Below the pieces are notes generated by a model, which had not been told where the DNA came from, did no database searches, and saw only the letters and a program-made list of their open reading frames with translations. DNA of 64,000 nt. Origin: Rahnella sp. AA (lineage in GTDB: Bacteria; Pseudomonadota; Gammaproteobacteria; Enterobacterales; Enterobacteriaceae). The DNA lies in the NCBI RefSeq assembly GCF_002834385.1, contig NZ_PITQ01000004.1, positions 1 through 64,000 of the forward strand, read 5' to 3'. How positions within the stretch are numbered: position 1 is the first letter of the stretch; each line of letters starts with the position of its first letter. Positions 17,157-26,708 of the stretch are shown here, piece by piece. A program made the position numbers and the translations under genes.

Positions 17157-17495
17157 TTTATCATGAGCAAGTTATACCTTGTCTCAGGCAATTTGGCATT
17201 GCCCAGGCAGATGAACATATCGGCAGGCTAACTACAGAAGATGCCGTTATGTTGCACTCTGGCTATGGGAGAGAAGCAGGCATAGTTTGCCACACGATTC
17301 AGGTTATTGTGCCACAATGATTAATCTCAGAACTGGATTGGAGTGTCGTTGATAATGAGAAGCTGGTCAGGTTCATACGGCCCGTTAACACGGGAATATG
17401 AGTTCTTTATACAGGATAGCCGCCTCTATACCGCGAGCGGCATATAATAATGCCTTTTTGCTTAAGTTATTATTTTAACAAAGAGAAATAAAAAC
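17157..17495. other. Intergenic with ORF debris
   Basis: Short open frames (for example a 44-codon stretch ending near 17320) without starts or ribosome sites suggest an eroded gene. Nothing could be assigned. Confidence 0.35.
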
Positions 17496-18032
17496 ATGGA
17501 AAAGCCTGAATATAAACAATTAGGAACCCCACAAGATTTAGCCTCTATACTTGCTAAATATATGCTTGCTGATGAGTACAAATTTCGTCAAAACTCAGTC
17601 GATGTTAAGTCAAAAACTATTACTGTTGGGTTAGTGATTAAAACAAAAATTGATAAAGGAAATTTGTATCCTTCCAATTTATCTTTTCAAGCGCTTAATG
17701 ATTTATTTCCAGATTTTCGCATGGTAACATATGGTGATGATAATCTGGGGAAAGGTTTTGGGGAGTTTCCAACTGAAAGGGAATATAACTTACCGGATAA
17801 ACAAGCTGAAGCCTCACCTCCTGGCCTGCAAGGTGCTTTCATGAAAAAGCTCTTTCTCTGGCAGATGTCTGAATGTGTTTGTAAATATTTGGACCCTATA
17901 AAAAAGAAAGAGATGAATAAGCAATTTAAAGACCCGAGAGAAAGAAAGGTATTAAACAAACTCATGAATACCATTAAGAACAAAACCAAAGGTGGAATTC
18001 TAAGTAAAAGAGACTTCAAAGAGTATAGATAA
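17496..18032 (+). CDS. Hypothetical protein, unknown
   Basis: 178 residues, AT-rich, lysine-rich C-terminus (about 140-178), no signal peptide or membrane segment. The beginning (EYKQLGTPQDLASILAKYM) is helical, and the middle holds a conserved-looking GKGFGEFP. I do not recognise the family. A weak ribosome site (GAG) precedes the ATG. It lies alone between att copies B and C, so it is probably cargo of a small mobile segment. Confidence 0.6.
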   Translation: MEKPEYKQLGTPQDLASILAKYMLADEYKFRQNSVDVKSKTITVGLVIKTKIDKGNLYPSNLSFQALNDLFPDFRMVTYGDDNLGKGFGEFPTEREYNLPDKQAEASPPGLQGAFMKKLFLWQMSECVCKYLDPIKKKEMNKQFKDPRERKVLNKLMNTIKNKTKGGILSKRDFKEYR

Positions 18033-18204
18033 TTATTTATACAAACATATAAAGAAGAAGGGCCTGGCTTACTTTTTAATTAACCGGCAACATTCGCTCT
18101 GCCACAAAGCAGATTGCCAGACATCTTCGGGGACACTGCCACTTCGTGCCGGCTCGTTCTGGCCCCCGCCTGCTTTAAGTAACCCTCCTCTGTTGGTGGT
18201 CGTT

Positions 18205-18290
18205 TATTGGCCCGTTATTGGCAAAAATGCACCCAGCCAGAGGAATCAAATTAACAACGCCCGCTTAAGGAAACTTAAGCCGGTGATTTG
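18205..18290 (+). repeat. Eroded tRNA-Asn attachment copy C
   Basis: CCAGCCAGAGGAATCAA (18233-18249) matches the 17-bp core of copies A and B at 14 positions. It is followed by the same ACGCCCGCTTAAG-GAAA-CTTAAGC stem, but the outer part is lost (CGGTGA instead of GGGCGT). The upstream TTATTGGCAAAAATGC is the diverged equivalent of TTGCTGGCAAAGGCGA. This is the oldest of the three copies. Confidence 0.65.
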
Positions 18291-18449
18291 CGTTTCGTGG
18301 AGCCTGGAAGATAATGGCTCTCACCGATATTACAACAGTACGGCCAAAGGGAATATCTGATTTTCAGATGGTTATCATCCATTATTCAGGGTATCAAAAA
18401 AAACTGTGGGGTTTATATTATAAACGTTATTTTAAATAAGGTATTTACT

Positions 18450-19307
18450 ATGAGCTTATCCACTAAAGTCTTTGTAAGTAGCGATTCTCATGATGGTTTT
18501 GGCGTCATTTCAACAATCATAATGGGAGAGAAAGAAGCGATGCTGGTCGATGCACAGTTTACCATTGCTAATGCCCACAGACTGGTTGCTGAATTAATTG
18601 AAACAAAAAGAAATCTCACTAAAATATTTATTACACATCTGCATCCTGATCATTTCTTAGGGCTTGAAGTGATCAAAGCAGTCTGGCCAGATGCTCAGGT
18701 TATCGCTTATAAAAAAGTGGCTGATGACGTAAATGATGCTTATGACTTCAAAATAAACTATTGGGGGAATACTGTTTTAAAAGAGAATGGCGCAAATATT
18801 AAATTTAACGTCACCATGATAGAAACCGACATCATTTATCTTGAAGGCGAAGAAATTAAAATCCTCGGCATGATGAGCGGGGATTGCATCACCATTGCGC
18901 CGTTATGGATCCCTTCATTGAAAACCCTTATTGCCTCTGATGTGGTATTCGATAATGCTCACGTCTGGATTGCTGACATGCGTAATGAAGAACGCCAGGC
19001 GCGCTGGATGCATGACCTCGATGTTCTGGAAGAACTCTGCCCTGACGTTGTGATACCGGGTCATGCTTCGCTCACCCCGTCATTAAGTCCTTCAGCGATC
19101 GGCTTCACACGCCAATATATTCATGACTTTAGAAAACAGATGGTTAAGACATCAAATAGCGAGGAACTTATCGCACAAATGGATCGAATCTATCCGAATC
19201 TCCCCGTGCGTATTTGTCTGGAATACAGCGCTAAGATTCTCAAAGATCATTACGTCTGGCCGGGTGACTGGCCTGTATCATTGAGGAACATGCCGGTCGA
19301 AATATAG
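18450..19307 (+). CDS. Metallo-beta-lactamase-fold hydrolase
   Basis: 285 residues with the MBL motif THLHPDH (H63, H65, D67, H68), a later ASDVVFDNAH (metal-bridging Asp) and PGHA (histidine ligand). The position usually held by a GH ligand reads SGD. The substrate is unknown. Relatives include generic thiol-ester or lactone hydrolases. Cytoplasmic, no signal peptide. It starts at ATG 18450 with AAGG upstream and stands alone, just right of att copy C. Confidence 0.75.
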   Translation: MSLSTKVFVSSDSHDGFGVISTIIMGEKEAMLVDAQFTIANAHRLVAELIETKRNLTKIFITHLHPDHFLGLEVIKAVWPDAQVIAYKKVADDVNDAYDFKINYWGNTVLKENGANIKFNVTMIETDIIYLEGEEIKILGMMSGDCITIAPLWIPSLKTLIASDVVFDNAHVWIADMRNEERQARWMHDLDVLEELCPDVVIPGHASLTPSLSPSAIGFTRQYIHDFRKQMVKTSNSEELIAQMDRIYPNLPVRICLEYSAKILKDHYVWPGDWPVSLRNMPVEI

Positions 19308-19429
19308 CTGAATTTGAACTTTGTTTTTAATCATCACAGGTAAAGCGTCATTCTGATGTTTTACCTGATTTCATATCGGCCCGGTAATGAGCAGGCCAGT
19401 ACAAATTGCTCCTGGACTTCATTTCAAAT

Positions 19430-19540
19430 TTAAAGGTTTGCGTTCGGATCGAGCGGCTTCTTCGCGGCCTCAGATACCGGCTTACCCAAGGTTTGGTGGA
19501 ACCAGCTTACGACCTTATCAATGACGGGTTGCTGGTACCT
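19430..19540 (-). pseudogene. C-terminal scrap of an alpha/beta hydrolase
   Basis: On the minus strand a 36-codon frame reads QQPVIDKVVSWFHQTLGKP and ends at 19430 with a stop, which looks like the last residues of a YcjY-type alpha/beta hydrolase. It is preceded by two stop codons and out-of-frame debris up to about 19640. The rest of the 19308-19730 gap shows nothing else. Confidence 0.4.
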
Positions 19541-19730
19541 GACTGATTATTATGATTTTTGCTTCCCGCTGACGCTCCGCCGACAGAAAAGTATCATCCC
19601 CTCTTTATCGTCATAATTATCCCACGCGTCGGGAGCGATTCCCCTTACCCGAATATATGTTTATCACCATTGCGCATTAGACATCTAAACGTCCATAACT
19701 TAGGATCTAACCTCCTGGGATAACGATTTG

Positions 19731-21053
19731 ATGTCACGAATGAAAATTAAAAATTTACCACTTGATCAGAATATCAACGGCTGGGCAGCACTGCGGGGCG
19801 ATACGCCTCGTCATCCGGCGTTGCGGGGAAAAGTAACGGCCGACTGGCTGGTGATTGGCGCAGGGTTTGCCGGGCTGGCTTTTGCCCGCCGGATTGCTGA
19901 GCTTCGCCCGCATGAACACGTCGTCGTGCTCGAAGCACTGGATGTTGCCGATAATGCCTCGGCGCGAAACTCTGGTTTTGTCATTGATTTACCCCACACC
20001 GTCGGCAGCACATCGGCCGAGCTGGAACATGCCAATACTTACCGCCGCCTGTTGCAGTACGGGCTTCATCATCTGAAAGATACCGTTGACCAGTACGGAA
20101 TCGAATGCGACTGGCTGAATTCGGGAAAATATCATTGCGCGGTGAGCGAGAAGTTTGACGGCGAAATTGCGCATTATCAGAAAGAGCTGACCACGCTCGG
20201 TGAAAGCTTCGAATATCTCGATAATGCGGCCCTGAAACGACGCCTGGGCACTGATTTTTACCGCAGCGCGGTGTATACGCCAAACTGTATTCTGGTCAAT
20301 CCGGCGGCGCTGATCGGCGGTTTAGTGGCGACGTTGCCGCAGAACGTCACGGTTTATGCCAATTCCCCTGCGCTGAAAATCGAAACGCAGGGCACCATCC
20401 GCGCCGAAACGCCGCACGGCGAAGTCCACGCAAGGAAACTGATGCTGGCGATTAACGGTGCCGCACGCGGGTTGCCGTTGTTCAAAGGCAATGTATTTGC
20501 GATGTCGACGTTTGCCACCCTCACCGAGCCGCTGACAACCGGACAGCAGCGCCTCATCGGCGATATCTCTGCGTGGGGGTCAACACCGGTGAATGCGCTG
20601 GCAGGTGCCACGCTGCGCTATACAACTGACCACCGGTTTCTGATACGCGAGCACGTTAATTTTGCGCCGGGTCTGGTGACGGATGCGGTTGAAACGGGCC
20701 GTCACGCGCGCCGCCATCAGAAACTTTTTGCACGGATTTATCCGCAGTTGCAGGACGTCAATATGGCGTATACCTGGTCGGGTCTGATCAGCATTACGCG
20801 CAATGGCGCACCGGTATGGGGGAATTTGTCGGAAAACGTATATTCATCGGCAGGCTGTAACGGTTCAGGCAGTTCAAAACAAAGCGCGTTTGGCCGCTTA
20901 CTGGCGGAACATGCGCTGGGTGAAGACAACCCGCTGCTTGCGGATATGGAAGCGGTCGGACGCGCCAACTATCTGCCGCCGCGTCCGTTCCTGGATGTGG
21001 GTGTAAAAAGCTTTATGGCCCGCGAGCGCTGGCGTTCACGCAGCGAGATGTAG
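19731..21053 (+). CDS. FAD-dependent amine/amino-acid oxidoreductase (DAO family)
   Basis: About 440 residues. The dinucleotide-binding motif GAGFAG is at about 43-48, followed by an E at the end of the second strand (VVLEALD), then SARNSGFV, typical of DadA/PuuB-like oxidases. Near the C-terminus, GCNGSGSSKQSAFGRLLA is the second FAD-binding segment. It oxidises an amine or D-amino acid to the imine; the substrate is unknown. It is convergent with a metNIQ-type importer 40 bp away, which hints at a sulfur-containing or D-amino acid substrate. ATG 19731 is preferred over the TTG just before it. Confidence 0.75.
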   Translation: MSRMKIKNLPLDQNINGWAALRGDTPRHPALRGKVTADWLVIGAGFAGLAFARRIAELRPHEHVVVLEALDVADNASARNSGFVIDLPHTVGSTSAELEHANTYRRLLQYGLHHLKDTVDQYGIECDWLNSGKYHCAVSEKFDGEIAHYQKELTTLGESFEYLDNAALKRRLGTDFYRSAVYTPNCILVNPAALIGGLVATLPQNVTVYANSPALKIETQGTIRAETPHGEVHARKLMLAINGAARGLPLFKGNVFAMSTFATLTEPLTTGQQRLIGDISAWGSTPVNALAGATLRYTTDHRFLIREHVNFAPGLVTDAVETGRHARRHQKLFARIYPQLQDVNMAYTWSGLISITRNGAPVWGNLSENVYSSAGCNGSGSSKQSAFGRLLAEHALGEDNPLLADMEAVGRANYLPPRPFLDVGVKSFMARERWRSRSEM

Positions 21054-21092
21054 AACCTGATGAAACCGGTCGCCCGTTGGTGGCCGGTTTTT

Positions 21093-21749
21093 TTAATGGC
21101 GTTTATCCACACGCGCCACGAGGCGGTCTCCCAGCCACTGAATGCCGCAGACGATGACAATCAGCACCACGATCACTTCCACCATCACCACGGTTTCAAA
21201 ACGCTGGTAGCCATAACGAATCGCAAGATCACCCAGCCCGCCCGCACCGATGGCGCCCGCCATTGCTGAAGCCCCAATCAGCGCCACCAGCGTCACGATA
21301 AACCCGGACAAAATCCCCGGCAGCGCTTCGGGAATAAGCACATCCCAGACAATACGCAGTTTGCTTGCGCCCATTGCCCGCACCGCGTCAATCAGCCCGC
21401 GGTCAACATCGCGCAGCGACACCTCAGCCACACGGGCAAAATACGGCGTGGCGGTAATGGAAAGCGGAACGATAGCCGCCCACGTTCCCAGCGATGTACC
21501 CACCAGAAAACGGGTCACCGGGATCAGCGCCACCAGCAAAATAATGAACGGCAGCGAACGGAATCCATTGATAATCAACCCGAGCGAACGGTTAACCCAG
21601 TGATTTTCAGCAATACCCCCCGGGCTGCTCATCACCAGAATCAGCCCGAGCGGCAGGCCAGCAACCAGTGAAAACAAACCAGAAACCGCCGTCATCAGCA
21701 GAGTTTCTTCAACGGCGTTTAATAACAAATCAAGCATTACCGGAGACAT
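21093..21749 (-). CDS. metI: MetI-type ABC importer permease
   Basis: 218 residues, five predicted membrane helices, with the EAA-type coupling loop GASKLRIVWDVLIPEALPG. The sequence matches the MetI family. Its start overlaps the end of the ATPase gene by 20 bp. With metN and metQ it forms a methionine-type importer. It is probably a paralogue of the housekeeping metNIQ because the binding protein lacks a lipobox. Confidence 0.85.
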   Translation of the reverse strand: MSPVMLDLLLNAVEETLLMTAVSGLFSLVAGLPLGLILVMSSPGGIAENHWVNRSLGLIINGFRSLPFIILLVALIPVTRFLVGTSLGTWAAIVPLSITATPYFARVAEVSLRDVDRGLIDAVRAMGASKLRIVWDVLIPEALPGILSGFIVTLVALIGASAMAGAIGAGGLGDLAIRYGYQRFETVVMVEVIVVLIVIVCGIQWLGDRLVARVDKRH

Positions 21750-22884
21750 AGCCTGTCAGCTCCACAGTGGCCTGGCGCTGTTGCAACCAGTGTAAAACAG
21801 CCTGCCCGGCATCGGCGTCAGCCACCGGTACCGAGAAGAAAAAGCGCACGATGGCATAATGCTGAATATGATCAACACCGCCCTGAATGAGCCGGAACTG
21901 GCCCGGGAGTTCAGCCGCCATCTGCGTGAGGATTTCACCCTGACTGTCCTGTCCGGCATACTGTACGCTGTAAATTGCCTGACCCTGACGCTCCGTCGTC
22001 AGCTTTTCGGCTAAAGCTTCCGGTAACTGCGGCAGCAACCCCTGCAACAATGTGCGGGTAAGTTGTGATTGCGGATGCGCAAAAACCTGCCAGACTGGCC
22101 CCTCTTCAATGATTTCACCGGCGTTAATCACCGCAACGCGATGTGCGATTTTTTTAATCACTTCCATCTCATGGGTAATCAGCAAAATCGTGATCCCCAG
22201 TTTCTGATTCAGTGACTGAAGAAGCGCAAGAATTGAGCGGGTCGTTTCCGGATCAAGCGCCGACGTGGCTTCGTCGCACAACAATAACGCCGGGCTGGCA
22301 GCCAGCGCACGGGCAATCCCGACACGCTGTTTTTGCCCGCCGGACAACGCCGCAGGATAACTTTTGGCTTTATCTTCCAGCCCGACCAGCGCCAGCAATT
22401 CCGCTACCCGCGCCTGGCGACGCGCCTTGTCGAAACCGGCAATTTTCAGCGGCAAAGCCACGTTCTGTTCAACAGTTTTGGCCGACAGCAAATTAAAATG
22501 CTGAAAAACCATTCCGACGCGGCTGCGTACTGACTGCCATTCTTTCTCACTCAGCCCGGTAATCGCGTGACCTTCGATTTCAATCACGCCCTCATCCGGT
22601 CGCTCCAGCCCGTTGAGACAGCGGATCAGGGTTGATTTCCCTGCCCCGCTGCGGCCAATAATCCCGAGAATCTCACCCCGTTTTACCGTTAATGACACGC
22701 TGTTCAGCGCCTGCGTAGCCCCGAAGCGGCGGCTGACGTGGTGCAACCGCACCACGTCTTCAACCGCCTGCACGCCAGTAAACCGGTCAGTTTTTATCGG
22801 TATACCCGCGCCGGTGTGGCGGGCATTATCCCTATCCGTAGATGTCGCGGTAAAATGTGCCCCGGTCTCAGTGATTACTGTCAT
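21730..22884 (-). CDS. metN: MetN-type ABC importer ATPase
   Basis: 384 residues. Walker A GRSGAGKST at 77-85, signature LSGGQKQR, Walker B LLLCDEATSALD, H-loop THE, then a C-terminal NIL regulatory domain that in MetN binds methionine and inhibits transport. An N-terminal extension of about 40 residues relative to E. coli MetN may be an unneeded upstream start. It is the middle gene of a three-gene operon, 12 bp behind metQ. Confidence 0.88.
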   Translation of the reverse strand: MTVITETGAHFTATSTDRDNARHTGAGIPIKTDRFTGVQAVEDVVRLHHVSRRFGATQALNSVSLTVKRGEILGIIGRSGAGKSTLIRCLNGLERPDEGVIEIEGHAITGLSEKEWQSVRSRVGMVFQHFNLLSAKTVEQNVALPLKIAGFDKARRQARVAELLALVGLEDKAKSYPAALSGGQKQRVGIARALAASPALLLCDEATSALDPETTRSILALLQSLNQKLGITILLITHEMEVIKKIAHRVAVINAGEIIEEGPVWQVFAHPQSQLTRTLLQGLLPQLPEALAEKLTTERQGQAIYSVQYAGQDSQGEILTQMAAELPGQFRLIQGGVDHIQHYAIVRFFFSVPVADADAGQAVLHWLQQRQATVELTGYVSGNA

Positions 22885-22896
22885 GCTTTCAGATCC

Positions 22897-23739
22897 TTAC
22901 CAGGCCGTTACGCCAGTGCCTTTGTAAACCTTATCAAACACTTCTTTAACGGCATTATTCTGATAAGAGCTGACCAGCGTTTTCACCCACGGTGCATTCG
23001 CATCCGCAGTTTTAACAGCGATGAAATTGTTGTACGGGTTACCTTTTACCGGTTCCTGTGCGATACGGTCTGCCGGTGTCAGCCCGCTTTTCAGCGCCCA
23101 GTCAGTGTTAACAATAGCGGCGTCCAGATCCGGTACGGAGCGGCCAATAATGCCGGAATCAAGCTCTTTGATTTTCACGTGGCGCGGGTTTTCAGTGATA
23201 TCTGCGGTTGTGGCAAAAATCCCTGCGCCCGGTTTCAGTTTAATCACACCCGATTGCTCTAACAGAACCAGGCCACGCGCTTCGTTTGCCGGGTCATTCG
23301 GGACGCCAATCACTGCGCCATCTTTCAGCTCAGCGGCAGTTTTCACTTTTTTAGAGTACAAACCGATCGGCCATACGGCGGTGTAACCGACGCGGACGAT
23401 ATCGTAGTGATTCACTTTGATTTGGTTATCGAGGAACGGTTGATGCTGGAACGCGTTGGCGTCTACTTCGCCGTTTTGCAGCGCTTCGTTAGGCTGGTTG
23501 TAGTCGTTAAAGACGACAGGCTTTACGGTCAGCCCTTTTGCGGCAGCCTGTTTGACCACTTCGCGCCAGACATCTTCGTCTTCACCACTCATGATGCCCA
23601 CTTTGATGGTTGTTTTATCGGCGGCGTGCGCAACGGCAAGTGGCGCCAGAAAACTGCCGGAAATCACCACGGCAGAGGTAGCGGCCAGTAAAATAGTACG
23701 TTTAAGGCGAGTCTTCGTTTTATTGAACATTGCTTGCAT
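22897..23739 (-). CDS. metQ: MetQ/NlpA-family substrate-binding protein
   Basis: About 280 residues from the ATG at 23739; upstream codons are non-coding in character. The signal peptide ends AVAHAADKT without a lipobox cysteine, so the protein is likely free in the periplasm rather than a lipoprotein like E. coli MetQ. KVGIMSGEDEDVWREV and later blocks are NlpA-family. It is the first gene of the metQ-metN-metI operon. Confidence 0.85.
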   Translation of the reverse strand: MQAMFNKTKTRLKRTILLAATSAVVISGSFLAPLAVAHAADKTTIKVGIMSGEDEDVWREVVKQAAAKGLTVKPVVFNDYNQPNEALQNGEVDANAFQHQPFLDNQIKVNHYDIVRVGYTAVWPIGLYSKKVKTAAELKDGAVIGVPNDPANEARGLVLLEQSGVIKLKPGAGIFATTADITENPRHVKIKELDSGIIGRSVPDLDAAIVNTDWALKSGLTPADRIAQEPVKGNPYNNFIAVKTADANAPWVKTLVSSYQNNAVKEVFDKVYKGTGVTAW

Positions 23740-23943
23740 GGAGTATCCCCAAAATTTAGATGAGAAGCCTGCACAAAGCTGAGTTTCCGTGCAGGAATTT
23801 GGCGAGTATACCCATAGGCTTATTTCTTTATAATATTGTTTAAGAGATACATATTTCTGAAATGAATATGTGAAATGGCATAGTAAATCGATAAAAAAGA
23901 TAACCTTGCGGGAGTAAGGTAAATGACGTGCCGGTGCCATAAA

Positions 23944-23970
23944 AAAACCCGCCGCAGCGGGTTTTTCTCA
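23944..23970 (-). terminator. Intrinsic terminator of opgB
   Basis: On the minus strand, AAAACCCGC-TGCG-GCGGGTTTT followed by more T, 20 bp after the opgB stop. It separates opgB from metQ. Confidence 0.85.
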
Positions 23971-23988
23971 TTTCAGAGACGAATACTT

Positions 23989-26295
23989 TTATGACTGCGG
24001 ATCTACTGGCTGAACTTCCAGCGATACCATCCCGATGCCGAGTTTAGGCGGTTCAAAGCCGCCGCTGGTGCCTTCTGTCGGTTCGGTCGGCTCAGGAGGT
24101 GTGATCACGATGCTTTGCGCCGCATCAGGGTTTGTAAACTGCACTTTCACAATGCCGTCAGTGCTCCCGAAGGTGACAAATTGCTCCTGATCGCCAACGC
24201 GAACAGAAACCGGTTTGTCGATGTTTTTACCGTAAGCGCGCGCACGTATCACCACATCGAAAGTCTCCGGCAGCGGTTTGACATAGTCAATTTTCACCGC
24301 AGGTGCCAGATTGGCATCTGACCAGCGCCCCCAGTTTTCGACCGTGGAAACACCCGTAATCGCTTTCACCTGCTCAGGCAGGCCCGGCACCATAAATGCG
24401 ATGGACGGCGACTGATAGGTGGTCGCTTCATCATCAATATTCAACGCTGCCAGTGTTTTCTGGTAAATCGCATTGCTGCCCGACGTATCTTTCGAGAAAT
24501 CGACTTTCCCTTTAAAGGTCTCTCCGCTCACCTGCACGATTGACGGTTTCGCACCAAGGTTGCCGGACGCCACGCACAGGCCGGTATTAAGCGACAGTTC
24601 CGGTGCCCAGACGCGACCCATTTCATAACATTTATCGACCCAGACAAAGTTGTCGCTGGTCGCCAGACCGGCGAGCTGTTTTTTGAGCGGCGTAGACAGA
24701 TACACATCAAACATTGGCTCAATTTTGTCTGAGGTTACTTTCAGAATAAAAGGCGTTTTAATGGTCATACCGGAGAACGTGAAACTGCTGTCTTTGTTGT
24801 TCACCGTATAATTCTTGATACTGTTCGGGAAACCCCATTGCTTGATCACTGCAGGTTTCCAGGCATTGACTTTGTCATCGATATTGAGGAACTGCGCCGT
24901 CATGGACGTCGCTGAAATACCACTTCGCCCCAGACCGATGTAATTATCACCGCCCATGATATCCAGAACCGTTGCCCCATTATCCAGGGTGCTGCGTTTC
25001 GCCGCATTCAGGTCACCGACAGGGTTACGCCCGTCAATCACAAAGAACAGATCCTTACGGTTCTGTTTAGTCAGAATGTTATAAGCCGTGTTGTTCATCG
25101 CCAGATGATCCGAAGACACCACAATGATGGTGTTATCGAAATATCCCGATTGCTTGATTTTATCGATAAACGCCGCAAGCAGTTGCTGGCTGCACGCTAC
25201 AGCGCTCAGTGACTGGTTGGATTTGCCATTCACTTTATAATCTTTACGTGTACAACCCCGGGAAATAAAACCATCCGGGTGATGTGTATCGACCGTCAGC
25301 GCGAACAGGGAGAAAGGTTTGCCCTCTTTGCTCAGCTCAACAAATTTCTTGTACGCCTCGTCAAGCAGCGTGTCGTCGTACCAGCCCCAGTCATTTTTAT
25401 ACGCCGGGTCAGCGACGGTCGGGCGCAGTTCGTTATAACCATAGAGATGATCAAAACCGTGGGATTTCAGGAAAGTGCCTTTACCGGCAAACGCCAGTTC
25501 CGCTCCCTGATAGAAGTAGTTGGTATAGCCAGCGCCTTTCAGCACATCGCCCAGGCAGACATTTTCCGGGTAGAACGTGGATAACGCGCTGGACGCATTG
25601 CCATCAAACGGTGCAAACAGCGGGATACCGCACTGTGAAGCCACCATACCTGCGATGGTATACCCCGTGCCCGGTACCTGTTTGGTGTTCGTAAAATCGA
25701 TACTTTGTGCTTTATGGCGGCTTAACTCGGTCGTCAGCCCCGGGAACACTTTGTCATCAAAATACGTCCGCTCCAGACTTTCGCCATAGATATAAACCAG
25801 GTTCGGCTTTTTCGCCCCTTTGACGATTTTTTCCGGCACTTTGTAGTAAGTCGTAAAGTCTGCGCCACTGCCGGTAATTTGTGTTTTCACCAGACGGGAA
25901 ATGTTTTGGAACGCCTGCGTGGACCCTACCGAGAATACCGCCAGCACCACGGCCAGCACGCTGTACACCGCGCTGCTGTTTTTAGCACGACGCTGTTTCA
26001 GCCCCCACGCCAGCAGTGCAAACACTGTAATCAGCCCGGTAAGTAAGCCAATGAATGGCAAGATATATTTGTTCAAGCCCGCGCCTTTCAGGCTGCTGGT
26101 CACGGTATACAGCACGGCGTCGGTAATCCCATCGCCGGTGAAATAGTTACTGCCAATCAGGATGACATTGAGGATGACGTAAAGACCGAGAAAAAACAGT
26201 ACAAGTGAGAACCAGACACGGCTGGCCGATGCCCGGGTGATATAAAGAAAGATAGAGGAAAGAAATAAAACAAAGGAAATCATCTCAGAAACCAT
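23989..26295 (-). CDS. opgB: Phosphoglycerol transferase I OpgB (MdoB)
   Basis: About 768 residues from the ATG at 26295 (MVSEMISFVLFLSS), matching the N-terminus of E. coli OpgB. Several N-terminal membrane helices are followed by a periplasmic sulfatase/alkaline-phosphatase-like domain with YGESLERTYF (catalytic Thr region), DTHHPDGF and SSDHLAMNN metal-ligand segments. It moves phosphoglycerol from phosphatidylglycerol to osmoregulated periplasmic glucans. It is a single-gene unit. Confidence 0.95.
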   Translation of the reverse strand: MVSEMISFVLFLSSIFLYITRASASRVWFSLVLFFLGLYVILNVILIGSNYFTGDGITDAVLYTVTSSLKGAGLNKYILPFIGLLTGLITVFALLAWGLKQRRAKNSSAVYSVLAVVLAVFSVGSTQAFQNISRLVKTQITGSGADFTTYYKVPEKIVKGAKKPNLVYIYGESLERTYFDDKVFPGLTTELSRHKAQSIDFTNTKQVPGTGYTIAGMVASQCGIPLFAPFDGNASSALSTFYPENVCLGDVLKGAGYTNYFYQGAELAFAGKGTFLKSHGFDHLYGYNELRPTVADPAYKNDWGWYDDTLLDEAYKKFVELSKEGKPFSLFALTVDTHHPDGFISRGCTRKDYKVNGKSNQSLSAVACSQQLLAAFIDKIKQSGYFDNTIIVVSSDHLAMNNTAYNILTKQNRKDLFFVIDGRNPVGDLNAAKRSTLDNGATVLDIMGGDNYIGLGRSGISATSMTAQFLNIDDKVNAWKPAVIKQWGFPNSIKNYTVNNKDSSFTFSGMTIKTPFILKVTSDKIEPMFDVYLSTPLKKQLAGLATSDNFVWVDKCYEMGRVWAPELSLNTGLCVASGNLGAKPSIVQVSGETFKGKVDFSKDTSGSNAIYQKTLAALNIDDEATTYQSPSIAFMVPGLPEQVKAITGVSTVENWGRWSDANLAPAVKIDYVKPLPETFDVVIRARAYGKNIDKPVSVRVGDQEQFVTFGSTDGIVKVQFTNPDAAQSIVITPPEPTEPTEGTSGGFEPPKLGIGMVSLEVQPVDPQS

Positions 26296-26666
26296 TTCAG
26301 CACCCTGCCTGATTAAACAATAAACTCTACGACCCAACTCTGCTGTGTTGAGAGCAGCGCCGATGGTTCAACTCATCGAGTAAATGGACCATTTGCCATT
26401 CACTTCATCCTTGAGACAGGAAAATTCATGCCAAAAACGGATAGCGCTATATAGCCCGTTGTTCCGGTAGGATCAACGTCCTGATTGTGCTTCAGGTCAC
26501 TGATTTATCCGAATAAACTGATCTTCTACAAATTTTTGAAGGCTAACTCCGCATGATAACCCAGAAATTTAACTTTGCAGTCACCTTTCTGTAAGAAAGT
26601 CATGGTAGCGAAACAGTATGAGCTAAATGTGGAGGGAGTGAGAAAAATGATTAAAAAATTGGAAGG
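26296..26666. other. Intergenic between opgB and livF
   Basis: The opgB upstream region. No ORF or repeat of note. Confidence 0.5.
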
Positions 26667-26700
26667 AAGCCCGCAATACGCGGTATTGCGGGCTTAAAAA
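26667..26700. terminator. Strong hairpin after livF
   Basis: A perfect 13-bp stem AAGCCCGCAATAC/GTATTGCGGGCTT with a 3-nt loop, just beyond the livF stop. The T-run on the minus side is weak, but position and stem strength support termination of the liv operon. Confidence 0.7.
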
Positions 26701-26708
26701 AGGAAAAA

